Source of the DNA: Mycolicibacterium tusciae
GTDB lineage: Bacteria > Actinomycetota > Actinomycetes > Mycobacteriales > Mycobacteriaceae
DNA length: 64,000 nucleotides
Reading direction: 5' to 3'
Assembly (NCBI RefSeq): GCF_002086795.1
Contig: NZ_MVIM01000013.1
Coordinates: forward strand, 1 to 64,000
Below the pieces are notes generated by a model, which had not been told where the DNA came from, ran no database searches, and worked only from the letters and a program-made list of their open reading frames with translations. Shown here in pieces: positions 46,128 through 54,693 of the stretch. Positions within the stretch are counted from its first letter, which is position 1, and each line of letters opens with the position of its first letter. Made by a program: the position numbers and the translations under genes.

Positions 46128-47305
46128 CAGGGTGTGAGAACCACCTTCACCATGCCGTCCTCCTTCTTCTGGAACGTCTCGTACGCGTCGGGCGCCGCCG
46201 ACAGCGGCAACCGGTGAGTGGCGAACTGCTCGACGCCGAGCGGGTCCTCGTCCGTGAGCAGCGGCATGATGTCCGGTATCCACCTCTTGACGTTCGCCTG
46301 ACCCATCCGCAGCCGAATCTGCTTGTCGAACAGCGTCATCAGGTTGATTGGGTCCGCCGCGCCCCCGTACACGCCGGACAGTGAGATCGTCCCGCCGCGA
46401 CGCACCAGATCGATCGCCATGTTGAACGCGGCGAGGCGGTCGACGCCGGCATGCTTCATCACGACGCGGCCGACCGGTGACGGCAGCAAGTTGCTGGCAT
46501 TCTGTGCGGCGGTCGCGACCGGCGAACCGTGCGCCTCCATGCCGACGGCGTCGATCACCGCGTCCGCACCCCGGCCCGCGGTGTGGCTCTGCACCACTTC
46601 TTTGGCGTCGGCGCTGCGGAGGTCGACGACCTCGGAGCAGTACGGCCGGGCGCGGTCCAGTCGTTCGGTGACCAGATCGACGCCGATCACGGTGGCGTTC
46701 TTGCGGTGTGACGCGATCCGGCAGGCCATCGATCCGATGGGTCCGAGTCCCAGCACCACGAGCGTGCCGCCGTCGGGCACGTCGGCGTACTCCACACCCT
46801 GCCACGCGGTGGGCAGCACGTCGGAGAGATAGACATAGCGTTCATCGGGCCCGTCGTCGGGCACCTTGATATGGGTGTATTGCGCCTGCGGCACCCGCAG
46901 GTACTCGGCCTGGCCGCCGGCGACCTCGCCGTAGAGCTTGGAGAAGCCGAACAGCGCCGCGCCGGTGCCCTGGTCGCGGTTCTGCGTCGTCTCACACTGG
47001 CTCTGCAGACCGTGGTCACACATGAAGCAGCTGCCGCAGCTGATGTTGAACGGAATCACGACGCGGTCGCCGACGCTGAGGGTGTCGACTTCGCGGCCGA
47101 CCTCCTCGACCACGCCCATCGCCTCGTGTCCAAGGATGTCGCCCGGGCTCATGAAGGCACCGAGCACTTCGTAAAGGTGCAGATCGGACCCGCAGATGTT
47201 GGTGCTCGTCACGCGAATGATCGCGTCGTTGGGTTCCTTCATCGTCGGGTCGGGCACATTGTCGACGGACACCTTCCGTCGTCCCTGCCACGTCACTGCT
47301 CGCAT
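46127..47305 (-). CDS. Zinc-dependent alcohol dehydrogenase
   Basis: 392 residues of the MDR superfamily, close to the formaldehyde dehydrogenase-like group. Catalytic zinc ligands appear in NICGSDLHLY and GHEAMGVVEEVG; the structural zinc site is CGSCFMCDHGLQSQC. The NAD-binding GLGPIG fingerprint follows. It oxidises an alcohol or aldehyde adduct with NAD. First gene of a two-gene unit with the decarboxylase; AGGGAGGATT lies upstream of the ATG. Confidence 0.9.
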   Translation of the reverse strand: MRAVTWQGRRKVSVDNVPDPTMKEPNDAIIRVTSTNICGSDLHLYEVLGAFMSPGDILGHEAMGVVEEVGREVDTLSVGDRVVIPFNISCGSCFMCDHGLQSQCETTQNRDQGTGAALFGFSKLYGEVAGGQAEYLRVPQAQYTHIKVPDDGPDERYVYLSDVLPTAWQGVEYADVPDGGTLVVLGLGPIGSMACRIASHRKNATVIGVDLVTERLDRARPYCSEVVDLRSADAKEVVQSHTAGRGADAVIDAVGMEAHGSPVATAAQNASNLLPSPVGRVVMKHAGVDRLAAFNMAIDLVRRGGTISLSGVYGGAADPINLMTLFDKQIRLRMGQANVKRWIPDIMPLLTDEDPLGVEQFATHRLPLSAAPDAYETFQKKEDGMVKVVLTP

Positions 47306-47367
47306 TGGAATCCTCCCTGCATCGATGGGCTGCGTGTCACGTGCCCGCTAGGGGACCGCCCAAACCT

Positions 47368-48762
47368 CTACTTGCGGGGTGGGCGCAGGACTTTCATCGC
47401 GAGGCGCATGACCGGTGCCGGAACTTGATCTCTGGCTTCGAGCGCCGCGCTGGCCATCCTGGTCCGCACCGGTGTGCCTCGACCGAACACGCGGTTGAGC
47501 GGTCCGCCGGAGGGTTCGAGGTCAAAGTGCAGCGGGGGCTTACCGTCAGCGGCGCCGAGCGCATTGGAGATGACGATGCGCTGAATCTCGCTGGTGCCCT
47601 CGAAAATGGTGTACAGCTTGGCATCCCGATACCACTTCTCGACGGGATGGTCTTTGATGTAGCCCCAGCCACCCATGGTCTGGATCGCGCGTTCGGTGGT
47701 CTTGACGGCCACCTCGCTGGCGGCGAGCTTCGCCATGGACCCCTCGCCGCGTTCGAACGGGACGCCGCTGCCGGCCATCCAGGAGGCGCGCCAGGTGAGC
47801 AGCCGAGCGGCGTCGATCGCCGTCGCGAGGTCGGCGAGCGGGAACGCAATTCCCTGGTGATCGATGATCGGCGCCCCGAACGCTTCCCGGCGGTTGGCGT
47901 ACTCGGTGGCGTATTCCATTGCCGCCCTGGCGATCCCGAGAGCCTGCGCGGCGACCATCGGCCGCGTCTGCTCGAACGTGCCGAGGGTGGCCGAGCCGGA
48001 CTTCTTGCCGCCGGCCACGACTTCGCGTGCCTTGGCGAGCTTGTATTCGAGTTTGTCGTTTCCGCCTAGCAGGTTGGCGGCGGGCACGCGGACGTCGGTG
48101 AATTTGAGCTCGGCGGTGTGCGAGGCGCGGCACCCCAGCTTGTCGAGCTTGCGGACCATCTCCAGACCTGGGGTGCCGCCGGGCACGATGAACAACGCCT
48201 GCCCCTTGTGGCCGAGCTCTTCGTCGACGACGGCGTTGACGACGTGGACGTTGGCGATGCCGCCGTTGCCGATCCACATTTTGTGGCCGTTGATGATCCA
48301 GTCGGCATCCGGTCCCGAACCGTCGCGGTGGGCGGTGGTGCGCAGGTTACGGACGTCGCTGCCGCCTTCGGGTTCGGAGATCGCCAGCGCGGCGAGCTTC
48401 AAATCGCCTGGCGTTCCGAAGCATTCGGGCGCCCACTCGAGCATCTGTTCTGGTGACGCCGCCTGGCCGATGGCCGAGAGCGCGAGCGCCGGCATCACGA
48501 CGGCCAGGCCGATCCCGGCGCAGCCCCAGAACAGCTCTTCCATGAACATCGGCAGGGAAAGCCCGGTGGGATCGCCGATGAGATCGCGATAGAACAGCGG
48601 ACTGTAGAAGCCGCGGGCCGCCGCCTCTTCCAGGACGGGCCACGGAAACTCCTGGCGCTGGTCGTACTCCGCTGCCACCGGGCGCACGACTTCTTCGGCG
48701 AACTCGTGGGTGCGGCGAGCGAGGTCGTGCTGCGCTGCCGTCGGGGTGAGATCGAATGTCAC
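47368..48762 (-). CDS. Acyl-CoA dehydrogenase
   Basis: 464 residues of the medium-chain-type flavoprotein family: KLAALAISEPEGGSDVRNLR, DWIINGHKMWIGNGG (FAD-binding), and YTIFEGTSEIQRIVISNALG near the active-site end. The Glu base in the FEGTSEIQ region is visible. It makes the alpha-beta double bond in an acyl-CoA. A TetR-type palindrome (CTTGTTC-ACT-GAACAAG) lies 37-54 bases upstream of its start. Confidence 0.92.
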   Translation of the reverse strand: MTFDLTPTAAQHDLARRTHEFAEEVVRPVAAEYDQRQEFPWPVLEEAAARGFYSPLFYRDLIGDPTGLSLPMFMEELFWGCAGIGLAVVMPALALSAIGQAASPEQMLEWAPECFGTPGDLKLAALAISEPEGGSDVRNLRTTAHRDGSGPDADWIINGHKMWIGNGGIANVHVVNAVVDEELGHKGQALFIVPGGTPGLEMVRKLDKLGCRASHTAELKFTDVRVPAANLLGGNDKLEYKLAKAREVVAGGKKSGSATLGTFEQTRPMVAAQALGIARAAMEYATEYANRREAFGAPIIDHQGIAFPLADLATAIDAARLLTWRASWMAGSGVPFERGEGSMAKLAASEVAVKTTERAIQTMGGWGYIKDHPVEKWYRDAKLYTIFEGTSEIQRIVISNALGAADGKPPLHFDLEPSGGPLNRVFGRGTPVRTRMASAALEARDQVPAPVMRLAMKVLRPPRK

Positions 48763-48799
48763 AGGCCTTCGATTAGCCGTCCGTCGCCCATTCGAAACA

Positions 48800-48816
48800 C
48801 TTGTTCACTGAACAAG
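48800..48816. promoter_or_regulatory. Inverted repeat CTTGTTC-ACT-GAACAAG
   Basis: Perfect seven-base arms with a three-base spacer upstream of the acyl-CoA dehydrogenase. This is a common shape for TetR-family operators of fatty-acid genes. Confidence 0.65.
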
Positions 48817-48861
48817 GACAAGCCCCCGGGATGTCTGGGGGAGACATCGCGGGGGCTTGTC
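48817..48861. terminator. Strong hairpin terminator downstream of the secreted-protein gene
   Basis: GACAAGCCCCCG (48817-48828) pairs perfectly with CGGGGGCTTGTC (48850-48861). It lies 22 bases after the end of the 48884-49183 gene and before the dehydrogenase promoter. There is no T tract, as is common in mycobacterial terminators. Confidence 0.7.
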
Positions 48862-48883
48862 GGGGGGAGGGCCTAGATGCCGT

Positions 48884-49183
48884 CTACTTCACGTCGACGT
48901 AGACCGTCTTGCTGAGCAACTTGGTGCTCAGATCGTCACCTGGACCACTGTGGTCGGTGCGGCTGTACGTCTGCCCTGGCCGCACCGCAACAACGCTGGC
49001 TTGTTCGAGCGGCGCGTTACCGAGACGGTTGACGACGACCTGGTAGCCCTGCGCCTCCAGCTTGCTGATGGTGTCCTGCGCGTTCCCGGGTCCCGTCGGC
49101 GCCGCCAGAGCGGGCGCGGCCAGTCCGAGAAATGCGGCAGTGAGTGCACTCGCAGCGACTGTGGCGAATCCAAACTTCTTCAT
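48884..49183 (-). CDS. Small secreted protein
   Basis: 99 residues: MKKFGFATVAASALTAAFLG plus LAAPALA forms a Sec signal peptide (cut near residue 28). The mature ~70 residues hold KLEAQGYQVVVNRLGNAPLE and SVVAVRPGQTYS, a small alpha-beta unit seen in several mycobacterial exported hypothetical proteins. No Cys in the mature part. AGGGCTCGGAAAG lies upstream. Function is unknown. A strong hairpin ends its transcript. Confidence 0.75.
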   Translation of the reverse strand: MKKFGFATVAASALTAAFLGLAAPALAAPTGPGNAQDTISKLEAQGYQVVVNRLGNAPLEQASVVAVRPGQTYSRTDHSGPGDDLSTKLLSKTVYVDVK

Positions 49184-49404
49184 CTTTCCGAGCCCTCTTC
49201 CTTCTTGCTTTTCGTATTGCGAGCCGTGGCGAATGTCGCGGTTCGAGCTGCAGCTGATCTGGTAAACCTGGTGGTCAGGGATTTAATTCCGGTGGCAGCA
49301 ATTGGTTGTCGAATGGCAGGAATTGCGCTGCGGAAACGTCAAGTGGCCCACGATCGTCGGATGTGATTGGACCAGCAGGTGCCACGCCAGCACACTGGTA
49401 GCCG

Positions 49405-49935
49405 ATGAGGATCGCCGGTCTGCGGCTGCGCCAACGCGACGGGGTGACGTGCGGCCCGTCGGTCGCGGTGATGGCCGGCGCGCTGCTCGATCCCACCCGT
49501 CATGCGGCGTTGGCCGAACGGGAATCCGGGGCCGCGCTGTTCGCGGCCGAGCAGCTTCGCGTGCACGCCGACGTGAATCGAATCTGGCCGCGGCGGCTCG
49601 GTACGACGCCGTGGGGGATGGCCCGGGCGATCACGGCGATGGGTGCGACGGCGGGTGTCTGTTACCGGTGGCGGTTGTTTCGGGGCCGGCGCGACAAGCT
49701 CGTGGATGTGCTGGCGGCGGTCGGCCGTGATCGGCCGGTGGCGATGCTCGTCGGACGCGGGATTCCGAGGCACTGGGTGCTGATCGTCGCGGCGCGCGCA
49801 GACACGCTGACGTGCTACGAACCCTCGTCGGGCGAGTTGCGCACGGTCGACGTCGCCGCAGTGCGGGAGTCGCGCCTCACGGGCCTGGGCTTCCCGCGCC
49901 CGTTTGCGTTCGTGCTGCCCCGTTCGAACGTATGA
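49405..49935 (+). CDS. Cysteine-peptidase-like hypothetical protein
   Basis: 176 residues. LRLRQRDGVTCGPSVAVMAG has the look of the Cys nucleophile region of C39-like peptidases (C16), and RHWVLIVAARADTLTCYEP provides a His with a following Tyr-Glu-Pro, the usual second and third catalytic areas. An Asp or Asn partner cannot be fixed. No signal peptide. Identity as a peptidase is a guess from pattern. Preceded by 220 bp in which I see no gene. Confidence 0.55.
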   Translation: MRIAGLRLRQRDGVTCGPSVAVMAGALLDPTRHAALAERESGAALFAAEQLRVHADVNRIWPRRLGTTPWGMARAITAMGATAGVCYRWRLFRGRRDKLVDVLAAVGRDRPVAMLVGRGIPRHWVLIVAARADTLTCYEPSSGELRTVDVAAVRESRLTGLGFPRPFAFVLPRSNV

Positions 49936-49939
49936 TCGA
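49924..49939 (+). promoter_or_regulatory. SOS-like box, one mismatch
   Basis: TCGAAC-GTAT-GATCGA differs from the mycobacterial LexA consensus TCGAAC-N4-GTTCGA at one base. It also covers the end of the preceding coding sequence, so it may be chance. Confidence 0.3.
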
Positions 49940-50251
49940 ATGGTGGGTGAGCTCCAGTCGATCGGCTACAACGGGCAGCCCGTGCAGCAGGCGTTCCGTC
50001 GGGTCGATCCGCCGGTCGCGGTACTTGTCGACCTGGCCACCGTGTTCCCGCGCGAGCCGCACCGGACGGGCGGCTACAACCCTGCCGGATTGCAGATGCA
50101 TTCGATCGTCGAGGGCAGGCTGTCGTGCTGGGCCATCTGCGAACAGGGCTTCTGGTGGGGCCTGGTCACCTACGAGATCGCCTATGGCGCGCGCCGCAAG
50201 GCGGTGACACATTGGATCCCCGCCTGGACGTTGAAGCGCAAGGCGAACTAG
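49940..50251 (+). CDS. Conserved hypothetical protein
   Basis: 103 residues from ATG 49940 (MVGELQSIGYNGQPVQQAFR). Contains PHRTGGYNPAGLQMHSIVEG and EQGFWWGLVTYEIAYGARRK. I do not recognise the domain. It follows the previous gene by four bases and shares a CTAG stop overlap with the convergent HNH gene. An SOS-like sequence lies directly upstream. Confidence 0.55.
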   Translation: MVGELQSIGYNGQPVQQAFRRVDPPVAVLVDLATVFPREPHRTGGYNPAGLQMHSIVEGRLSCWAICEQGFWWGLVTYEIAYGARRKAVTHWIPAWTLKRKAN

Positions 50252-51612
50252 GGGCCCTCGTCGTCCTCGGGCAGGAGGTACTTCTCCGGGTGGTGGTAGT
50301 TGTTCACTCTCGCCTGGCCGGTGTCCAGGTGTGACGGCGGAATCCATTCGGTGCGGCCGTCTTTGCGCTTCCGCGTCACCCAGCCGCCGTTCTCGATGAG
50401 GCGATTGTCGGGCCCGCACGCCATCGTCATCTTGGTGATGTCGGTGGGCCCGTTCTCCGCTGCCCAACCCTCGACGTGGTGCGCCTGGCACCAGTATCCG
50501 GGCGCAGTGCAGCCCGGCCGCGTGCACCCGCGATCGAGCGCGTGCAGCACGATCCGCTGGCCCGGCGACGCGAAGCGCTTGGTGTGCCCGAGGTACAGCG
50601 GCTCGCGGGTGTGCTTGTCGTAGATCACGAGATAGTGATGCGCGTGGCTCGCGAGCCGGATGATGTCGCGCATCGGCAGCAACGACCCGCCACCGGTGAC
50701 GCCCTGACCCACACCGGCTTCGAGCTCCTGCAGTGTGGTGGACACGATGATGGTCGTCGGCAAACCGTTGTGCTTGCCGAGCTCGCCGGACGCCAAAACC
50801 GCACGGCCCATTGCCTTCAACGCGTCGTGATTGCGTTGGGCCTGGCTGCGCTGATCCATGCGGGCCTCATCGACACCGGGCTCACCGTCCACGCACGGCT
50901 TTTCGTCGTCCGGATTGCACATGCCCGGTGCTGCCAGCTTGGCGAACACGGCATCGAGCGTTGCGCGTGCCTCTGGATCGAGTAGCCCGCTGATCTTGCT
51001 CATTCCGTCGATGTCCTGCCTATGGACAGTCAGGCGGCGCCGGCGAGCGCGCTCCGCTTCGTTGGGCGGGTCGCCGTCCTGATTCGCGAGATACGCCAAC
51101 CTGTCTGCGGCCTGGCGAAACTCCGTCGGACCGAGTCCGCCGGCAAGATCGGCCAGATGAGACTCCACTTCCTCGTGAAGGTCGGCGGGAATGTGGGCTG
51201 GCAGCTTGTGGAAGAACTCATCGACGACCTTCACGTGTTCTGCTCCGATGGCGCCGCGCTGCTGCGCCGCAGCGACATTGGGCAGCTTCGGCGCTAGCTG
51301 CTCTCCTGTCATGGCCCTTCGCGGTCCGAGTAGTTCGGCCTCCTTGATCCGCTGCCGCGCCGCATTGATCGAGATGCGCAATGCGGTGGCCAATGCGTCG
51401 GCCCAGTTCTTGGCGCCGACTTCCGCTGGCTCGGCCCTGTTGCGCAGGCTCTGGATAAGGCGGTGTTCGACGGTGGGCTGGCGACGTCGATCCGTCTCGA
51501 GCTCGCCGAGCAGATTGAGCAACTCAGGCACAGTCAACGCATCGAGCGACAACTCCGCTACCTCGTCGCGCGCCGCCCGAAGGCGCTCGACAGCGGCCTG
51601 CGCCGCGGCCAT
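50248..51612 (-). CDS. DUF222/HNH endonuclease-domain protein (13E12 family)
   Basis: 454 residues. A long helical DUF222 region (ELSLDALTVPELLNLLGELE, GARRAMTGEQLAPKLPNVAA-like) is followed by an HNH nuclease domain (RGCTRPGCTAPGYWCQAHHV, then NGPTDITKMTMACGPDNRL). This is the mycobacterial 13E12 repeat family; several members in M. tuberculosis are induced by DNA damage. A 67-residue gene lies four bases upstream and carries an SOS box at its start. Confidence 0.88.
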   Translation of the reverse strand: MAAAQAAVERLRAARDEVAELSLDALTVPELLNLLGELETDRRRQPTVEHRLIQSLRNRAEPAEVGAKNWADALATALRISINAARQRIKEAELLGPRRAMTGEQLAPKLPNVAAAQQRGAIGAEHVKVVDEFFHKLPAHIPADLHEEVESHLADLAGGLGPTEFRQAADRLAYLANQDGDPPNEAERARRRRLTVHRQDIDGMSKISGLLDPEARATLDAVFAKLAAPGMCNPDDEKPCVDGEPGVDEARMDQRSQAQRNHDALKAMGRAVLASGELGKHNGLPTTIIVSTTLQELEAGVGQGVTGGGSLLPMRDIIRLASHAHHYLVIYDKHTREPLYLGHTKRFASPGQRIVLHALDRGCTRPGCTAPGYWCQAHHVEGWAAENGPTDITKMTMACGPDNRLIENGGWVTRKRKDGRTEWIPPSHLDTGQARVNNYHHPEKYLLPEDDEGP

Positions 51613-51616
51613 GCCC

Positions 51617-51820
51617 CTAGGCCGACATCCGAGTCATGAGGAGCTGGCCGCGCAAGCTCCGCTGCAGGGCGACCAGCTTCTGGTCGAGCTTGTCCAGCCG
51701 GGCCAGCAGTGCCTGGCCGTCGGTCCGGGACAACGTCTCCACGGGGAACCCCCCGACCGCCTTGCAGCCCGCTTCTATTGCATCGAGCGCTTCGATGAGC
51801 GCATTTCTATCCGAACGCAT
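51617..51820 (-). CDS. Small protein leading the HNH gene
   Basis: 67 residues (MRSDRNALIEALDAIEAGCK; SRTDGQALLARLDKLDQKL). It resembles the N-terminal helices of other DUF222 proteins, so it may be a split-off front piece of the downstream gene or a separate partner. The ATG (51818-51820) lies inside the SOS box, which leaves no room for a ribosome site; a leaderless mRNA is likely. Confidence 0.55.
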   Translation of the reverse strand: MRSDRNALIEALDAIEAGCKAVGGFPVETLSRTDGQALLARLDKLDQKLVALQRSLRGQLLMTRMSA

Positions 51821-51826
51821 GTTCGA
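51811..51826 (-). promoter_or_regulatory. SOS (LexA) box overlapping a start codon
   Basis: On the minus strand TCGAAC-ATGC-GTTCGG, matching TCGAAC-N4-GTTCGA at all but the last base. The ATG of the 67-residue gene is in the spacer. LexA bound here would block transcription of the HNH unit. Confidence 0.7.
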
Positions 51827-51873
51827 ATCATAGCGCCGGGTTCCGACACGTGACGAAAGTTGTCCACAGGCGC

Positions 51874-52356
51874 TCAGGCCTCGTGTCCCGGCTCCAGATC
51901 ACGCACATCGGCGAAGGTCACCAACTGCTCGAACTCGTCGGGGGCATCGCCGGCGACCGGCTCCAACAGATGCCCGACGTGATCGCCCAGGGCGTGACGT
52001 CCGAGCACCTCGCCCACGAACCAGCCCGCGGCGTCGTCGAGAATCGGCAGCCCGTGCGGACCCTCGTGCCACGGCGAGTGCGCGAACTTGTCCGTACGGT
52101 CGCCGGTCTCACTGCCGAACAGCCGCGCCAACTCCCGGTGCGTCCGAGGCAGTAGATGCACGGCCAGATGCGACGCGTCCTGCGCCACCCGGTACGTATG
52201 GTTCTTGTCGGACAGGCCGACCAAGAATCGAGGCGGCCCGATGCTGACCTGGCTGGTGAATCCCACCAGACAGCCGGCCCGCTGGTCGCCCGCGCGGGTG
52301 GTGACCACGTACATCGGATAGTCGAGCTTTGAGACCAGCTTCTCGAAGGCTTCCAT
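51874..52356 (-). CDS. Flavin reductase-like (FMN-binding split barrel) protein
   Basis: 160 residues with LDYPMYVVTTRAGDQRAGCL, VGFTSQVSIGPPRFLVGLS and HLAVHLLPRTHRELARLFG, the split-barrel flavin reductase domain. Probably a small flavin-dependent oxidoreductase or reductase partner. It is divergent from a PPOX-type gene with 26 bp between starts, so both promoters overlap. Confidence 0.85.
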   Translation of the reverse strand: MEAFEKLVSKLDYPMYVVTTRAGDQRAGCLVGFTSQVSIGPPRFLVGLSDKNHTYRVAQDASHLAVHLLPRTHRELARLFGSETGDRTDKFAHSPWHEGPHGLPILDDAAGWFVGEVLGRHALGDHVGHLLEPVAGDAPDEFEQLVTFADVRDLEPGHEA

Positions 52357-52382
52357 CGCTATCCCGTCGCTAGGGTTGGGCT

Positions 52383-52847
52383 ATGGCTAGAACGTACGCA
52401 ACCGCCGACGCCGTCGATCTGCCGCAGCTGCTGGATTTCGTTCGGCCGCGACATCGCATGGTGCTCACCACATTTCGGTCGGACGGATCGTTGCAGAGTT
52501 CGCCGGTGACCGGCGGCGTCGACGATCACGGCCGTATCGTCATCGCGACCTACCCGCAACGGGCCAAGGCGGCCAACCTGAAGCGCACCCCGAGGGCCAG
52601 CGTCACCGTGTTGTCCGACGAGTTCAACGGTGCCTACGTGCAAGTCGACGGCGACGCCGAGGTCATCGACCTGCCCGATGCCGTTGAGCCGCTGGTCGAC
52701 TACTTCCGCGCCGTCGCCGGCGAACATCCCGACTGGGACGAATACCGCAAGGCGATGGTCGACCAGGGCAAGTGCCTGATCCGCGTCACGCCAACGCGGT
52801 GGGGTCCGGTGGCGACCGGCGGCTTCCCACCGGAGCAAGCGCAGTAG
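52383..52847 (+). CDS. PPOX-class (F420-type) oxidoreductase
   Basis: 154 residues of the pyridoxamine-oxidase-like split-barrel family: DFVRPRHRMVLTTFRSDGSL, QSSPVTGGVDDHGRIVIATY and KCLIRVTPTRWGP. Mycobacterial members of this size usually bind F420. Substrate unknown. It ends three bases before the convergent DUF3224 gene. Confidence 0.85.
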   Translation: MARTYATADAVDLPQLLDFVRPRHRMVLTTFRSDGSLQSSPVTGGVDDHGRIVIATYPQRAKAANLKRTPRASVTVLSDEFNGAYVQVDGDAEVIDLPDAVEPLVDYFRAVAGEHPDWDEYRKAMVDQGKCLIRVTPTRWGPVATGGFPPEQAQ

Positions 52848-52850
52848 CAC

Positions 52851-53234
52851 TCAGCCGTCGATATCGAGCACCAGCGAGCCGGCCGGATCGGCGCGGAACT
52901 TTCCGGTGCCCGTTGCCGCCGAGAGCTCACCGGTGCCCAACACGGCGCGAACGGCCGCCGTCGCGACACCGTCGGCGAACTCACCGTCGTGCAGCAGAAC
53001 CAGGCCGCCGCGCCGGCCGCCGATGGTTCCGGTGATGTGCTCGATCCCGACGTAGGTCGCCGACTTGTCCGGCGCGTAGGACATCAGCCATTTGGTGGTC
53101 GAGGTTCCATCGATGTCCCCGGAGTAGCGCTTCTCGACCAACGCCTCGGTGAGCTTGGTCTCCTCGTCGCCGGCCTGGAACGGCGTCTCGTCCCAGCCGG
53201 CGATCTCGAATTCCGCCTTGATTTGTGTGGTCAT
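52851..53234 (-). CDS. DUF3224 domain-containing protein
   Basis: 127 residues from ATG 53234 (MTTQIKAEFEIAGWDETPFQ). The allene-oxide-cyclase-like small barrel of DUF3224 shows VEKRYSGDIDGTSTTKWLMS, YVGIEHITGTIGGRRGGLVL and GTGKFRADPAGSL. Members of about this length are widespread in actinobacteria; the biochemical role is unknown. An upstream ATG at 53288 would add 18 residues that do not fit the family. Confidence 0.85.
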   Translation of the reverse strand: MTTQIKAEFEIAGWDETPFQAGDEETKLTEALVEKRYSGDIDGTSTTKWLMSYAPDKSATYVGIEHITGTIGGRRGGLVLLHDGEFADGVATAAVRAVLGTGELSAATGTGKFRADPAGSLVLDIDG

Positions 53235-53354
53235 CAAGGGGGAATACCCCTCGATAACGCTTGGGAATCGAAAGGCCGAAGAGCGCACATCGCAGCGTAT
53301 GTGGTAGTCAGAGCAGTGGGGACGCGTTGCGTCCGATAGCTAGTCAAACTATAG

Positions 53355-53372
53355 TCTGGACACATGTCCAGA
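53355..53372. promoter_or_regulatory. Inverted repeat TCTGGACA-CA-TGTCCAGA before the glycosyltransferase operon
   Basis: Perfect eight-base arms. The inner GGACA-N2-TGTCC is repeated at 57328-57339 over the start of a TetR gene, so that TetR is the likely binder of both. Confidence 0.7.
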
Positions 53373-53457
53373 GAGGTTCGGAGTACTTGAGTGACACGAT
53401 TTGTCCTGCTCACCGGACCTGGATGTGTCCGCCTGCGCACATCGGCGTGAGCTGAAC

Positions 53458-54693
53458 ATGCGCATCGCACTGCTGTCCTATCGAAGTAAGACCCACTGTG
53501 GCGGGCAAGGGGTCTACGTCCGCCACCTGTCCCGCGGCCTCGTCGAGCTCGGGCACGACGTCGAGGTGTTCTCGGGCCAGCCGTACCCCGGCGGCCTCGA
53601 TCCCCGGGTACGCCTGACCAAGGTGCCGAGCCTGGATCTCTACCGCGAACCGGACCCGTTCCGCATCCCGTGGCCCAACGAGATCAAGACGACCATCGAC
53701 CTGCGCGAGCTGCTGACGACCTGGACCGCCGGGTTCCCCGAGCCCAAGACGTTCAGCCTGCGCGCCGCCCGTGCGCTCGCCGAGCGCCTCGACGACTTCG
53801 ATGTCGTCCACGACAACCAGTGCCTCGGCTCTGGTCTGCTGAAGATCGCCGACCTCGGCCTGCCGGTGGTGGCGACCGTGCACCACCCGATCACGCGGGA
53901 CCGCGTGCTGGACGTGTCCGCGGCACCCTGGTGGCGCAAGCCGCTGGTGCGCCGTTGGTACGGCTTCGCCGAGATGCAGAAGGACGTCGCGAGGCGCATC
54001 CCCGAACTGCTGACCGTCTCGTCGACGTCGGCCGCCGATATCGCCGAGGACTTCGGGGTGTCGCCGGATCAGCTGCACGTCGTACCGCTCGGCGTGGACA
54101 CCGAACTGTTCAAGCCGTCCGAGCGGCGGGTGCGCAACCGCATCATCGCGATCGCCAGCGCCGACGTCCCGCTCAAGGGCGTCGCACACTTGCTGAACGC
54201 CGTCGCGAGGCTGCGCGTGGAACGTGACCTCGAACTGCAGCTCGTCGCCAAGCTCGAGCCCAACGGACCGACCGAGAAGCTGATCGCCGAACTCGGCATC
54301 TCCGACATCGTGCACAGCTCGAGCGGGGTAACCGACACCGAGCTCGCCGACCTGCTGGCATCCGCTGAAGTCGCCTGCATCCCTTCGCTTTACGAGGGCT
54401 TCTCGCTGCCGGCGGTGGAGGCGATGGCCAGCGGCACACCGATCGTCGCCAGCCGCGCGGGGGCGCTGCCCGAGGTCGTCGGCGCCGACGGTGACTGCGC
54501 CAGGTTGGTCACTCCGGCCGATGTCGACGAGTTGACCAGCGTGCTGGCCGAACTCCTCGACTCGCCGCTGGAGCTGCGCCGCCTCGGAGCCAATGGCCGC
54601 CAGCGCGCGCTGGATGTCTTCAGTTGGGAATCCGTTGCCGCGCAGACGGTTGCGGTATACGAACAAGCACGTGAGCGAGTCGCCGAATGCTGA
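53458..54693 (+). CDS. GT4-family glycosyltransferase
   Basis: 411 residues from ATG 53458 (MRIALLSYRSKTHCGGQGVY). GT-B fold with GQGVYVRHLSRGLVELGHDV at the N-terminus and LYEGFSLPAVEAMASGTPIV near the end, the E-x7-E motif of GT4. It transfers a sugar from a nucleotide donor to an acceptor not identifiable here. Start of a three-gene overlapping unit with a methyltransferase and a toroid protein, so the product may be a methylated glycan or glycolipid. Confidence 0.9.
   Translation: MRIALLSYRSKTHCGGQGVYVRHLSRGLVELGHDVEVFSGQPYPGGLDPRVRLTKVPSLDLYREPDPFRIPWPNEIKTTIDLRELLTTWTAGFPEPKTFSLRAARALAERLDDFDVVHDNQCLGSGLLKIADLGLPVVATVHHPITRDRVLDVSAAPWWRKPLVRRWYGFAEMQKDVARRIPELLTVSSTSAADIAEDFGVSPDQLHVVPLGVDTELFKPSERRVRNRIIAIASADVPLKGVAHLLNAVARLRVERDLELQLVAKLEPNGPTEKLIAELGISDIVHSSSGVTDTELADLLASAEVACIPSLYEGFSLPAVEAMASGTPIVASRAGALPEVVGADGDCARLVTPADVDELTSVLAELLDSPLELRRLGANGRQRALDVFSWESVAAQTVAVYEQARERVAEC

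Noticed and set aside
50248..51612. Mobile element carrying an HNH nuclease
   Set aside because: DUF222/HNH 13E12 genes are ordinary chromosomal genes in mycobacteria; no terminal repeats or group II intron features seen.
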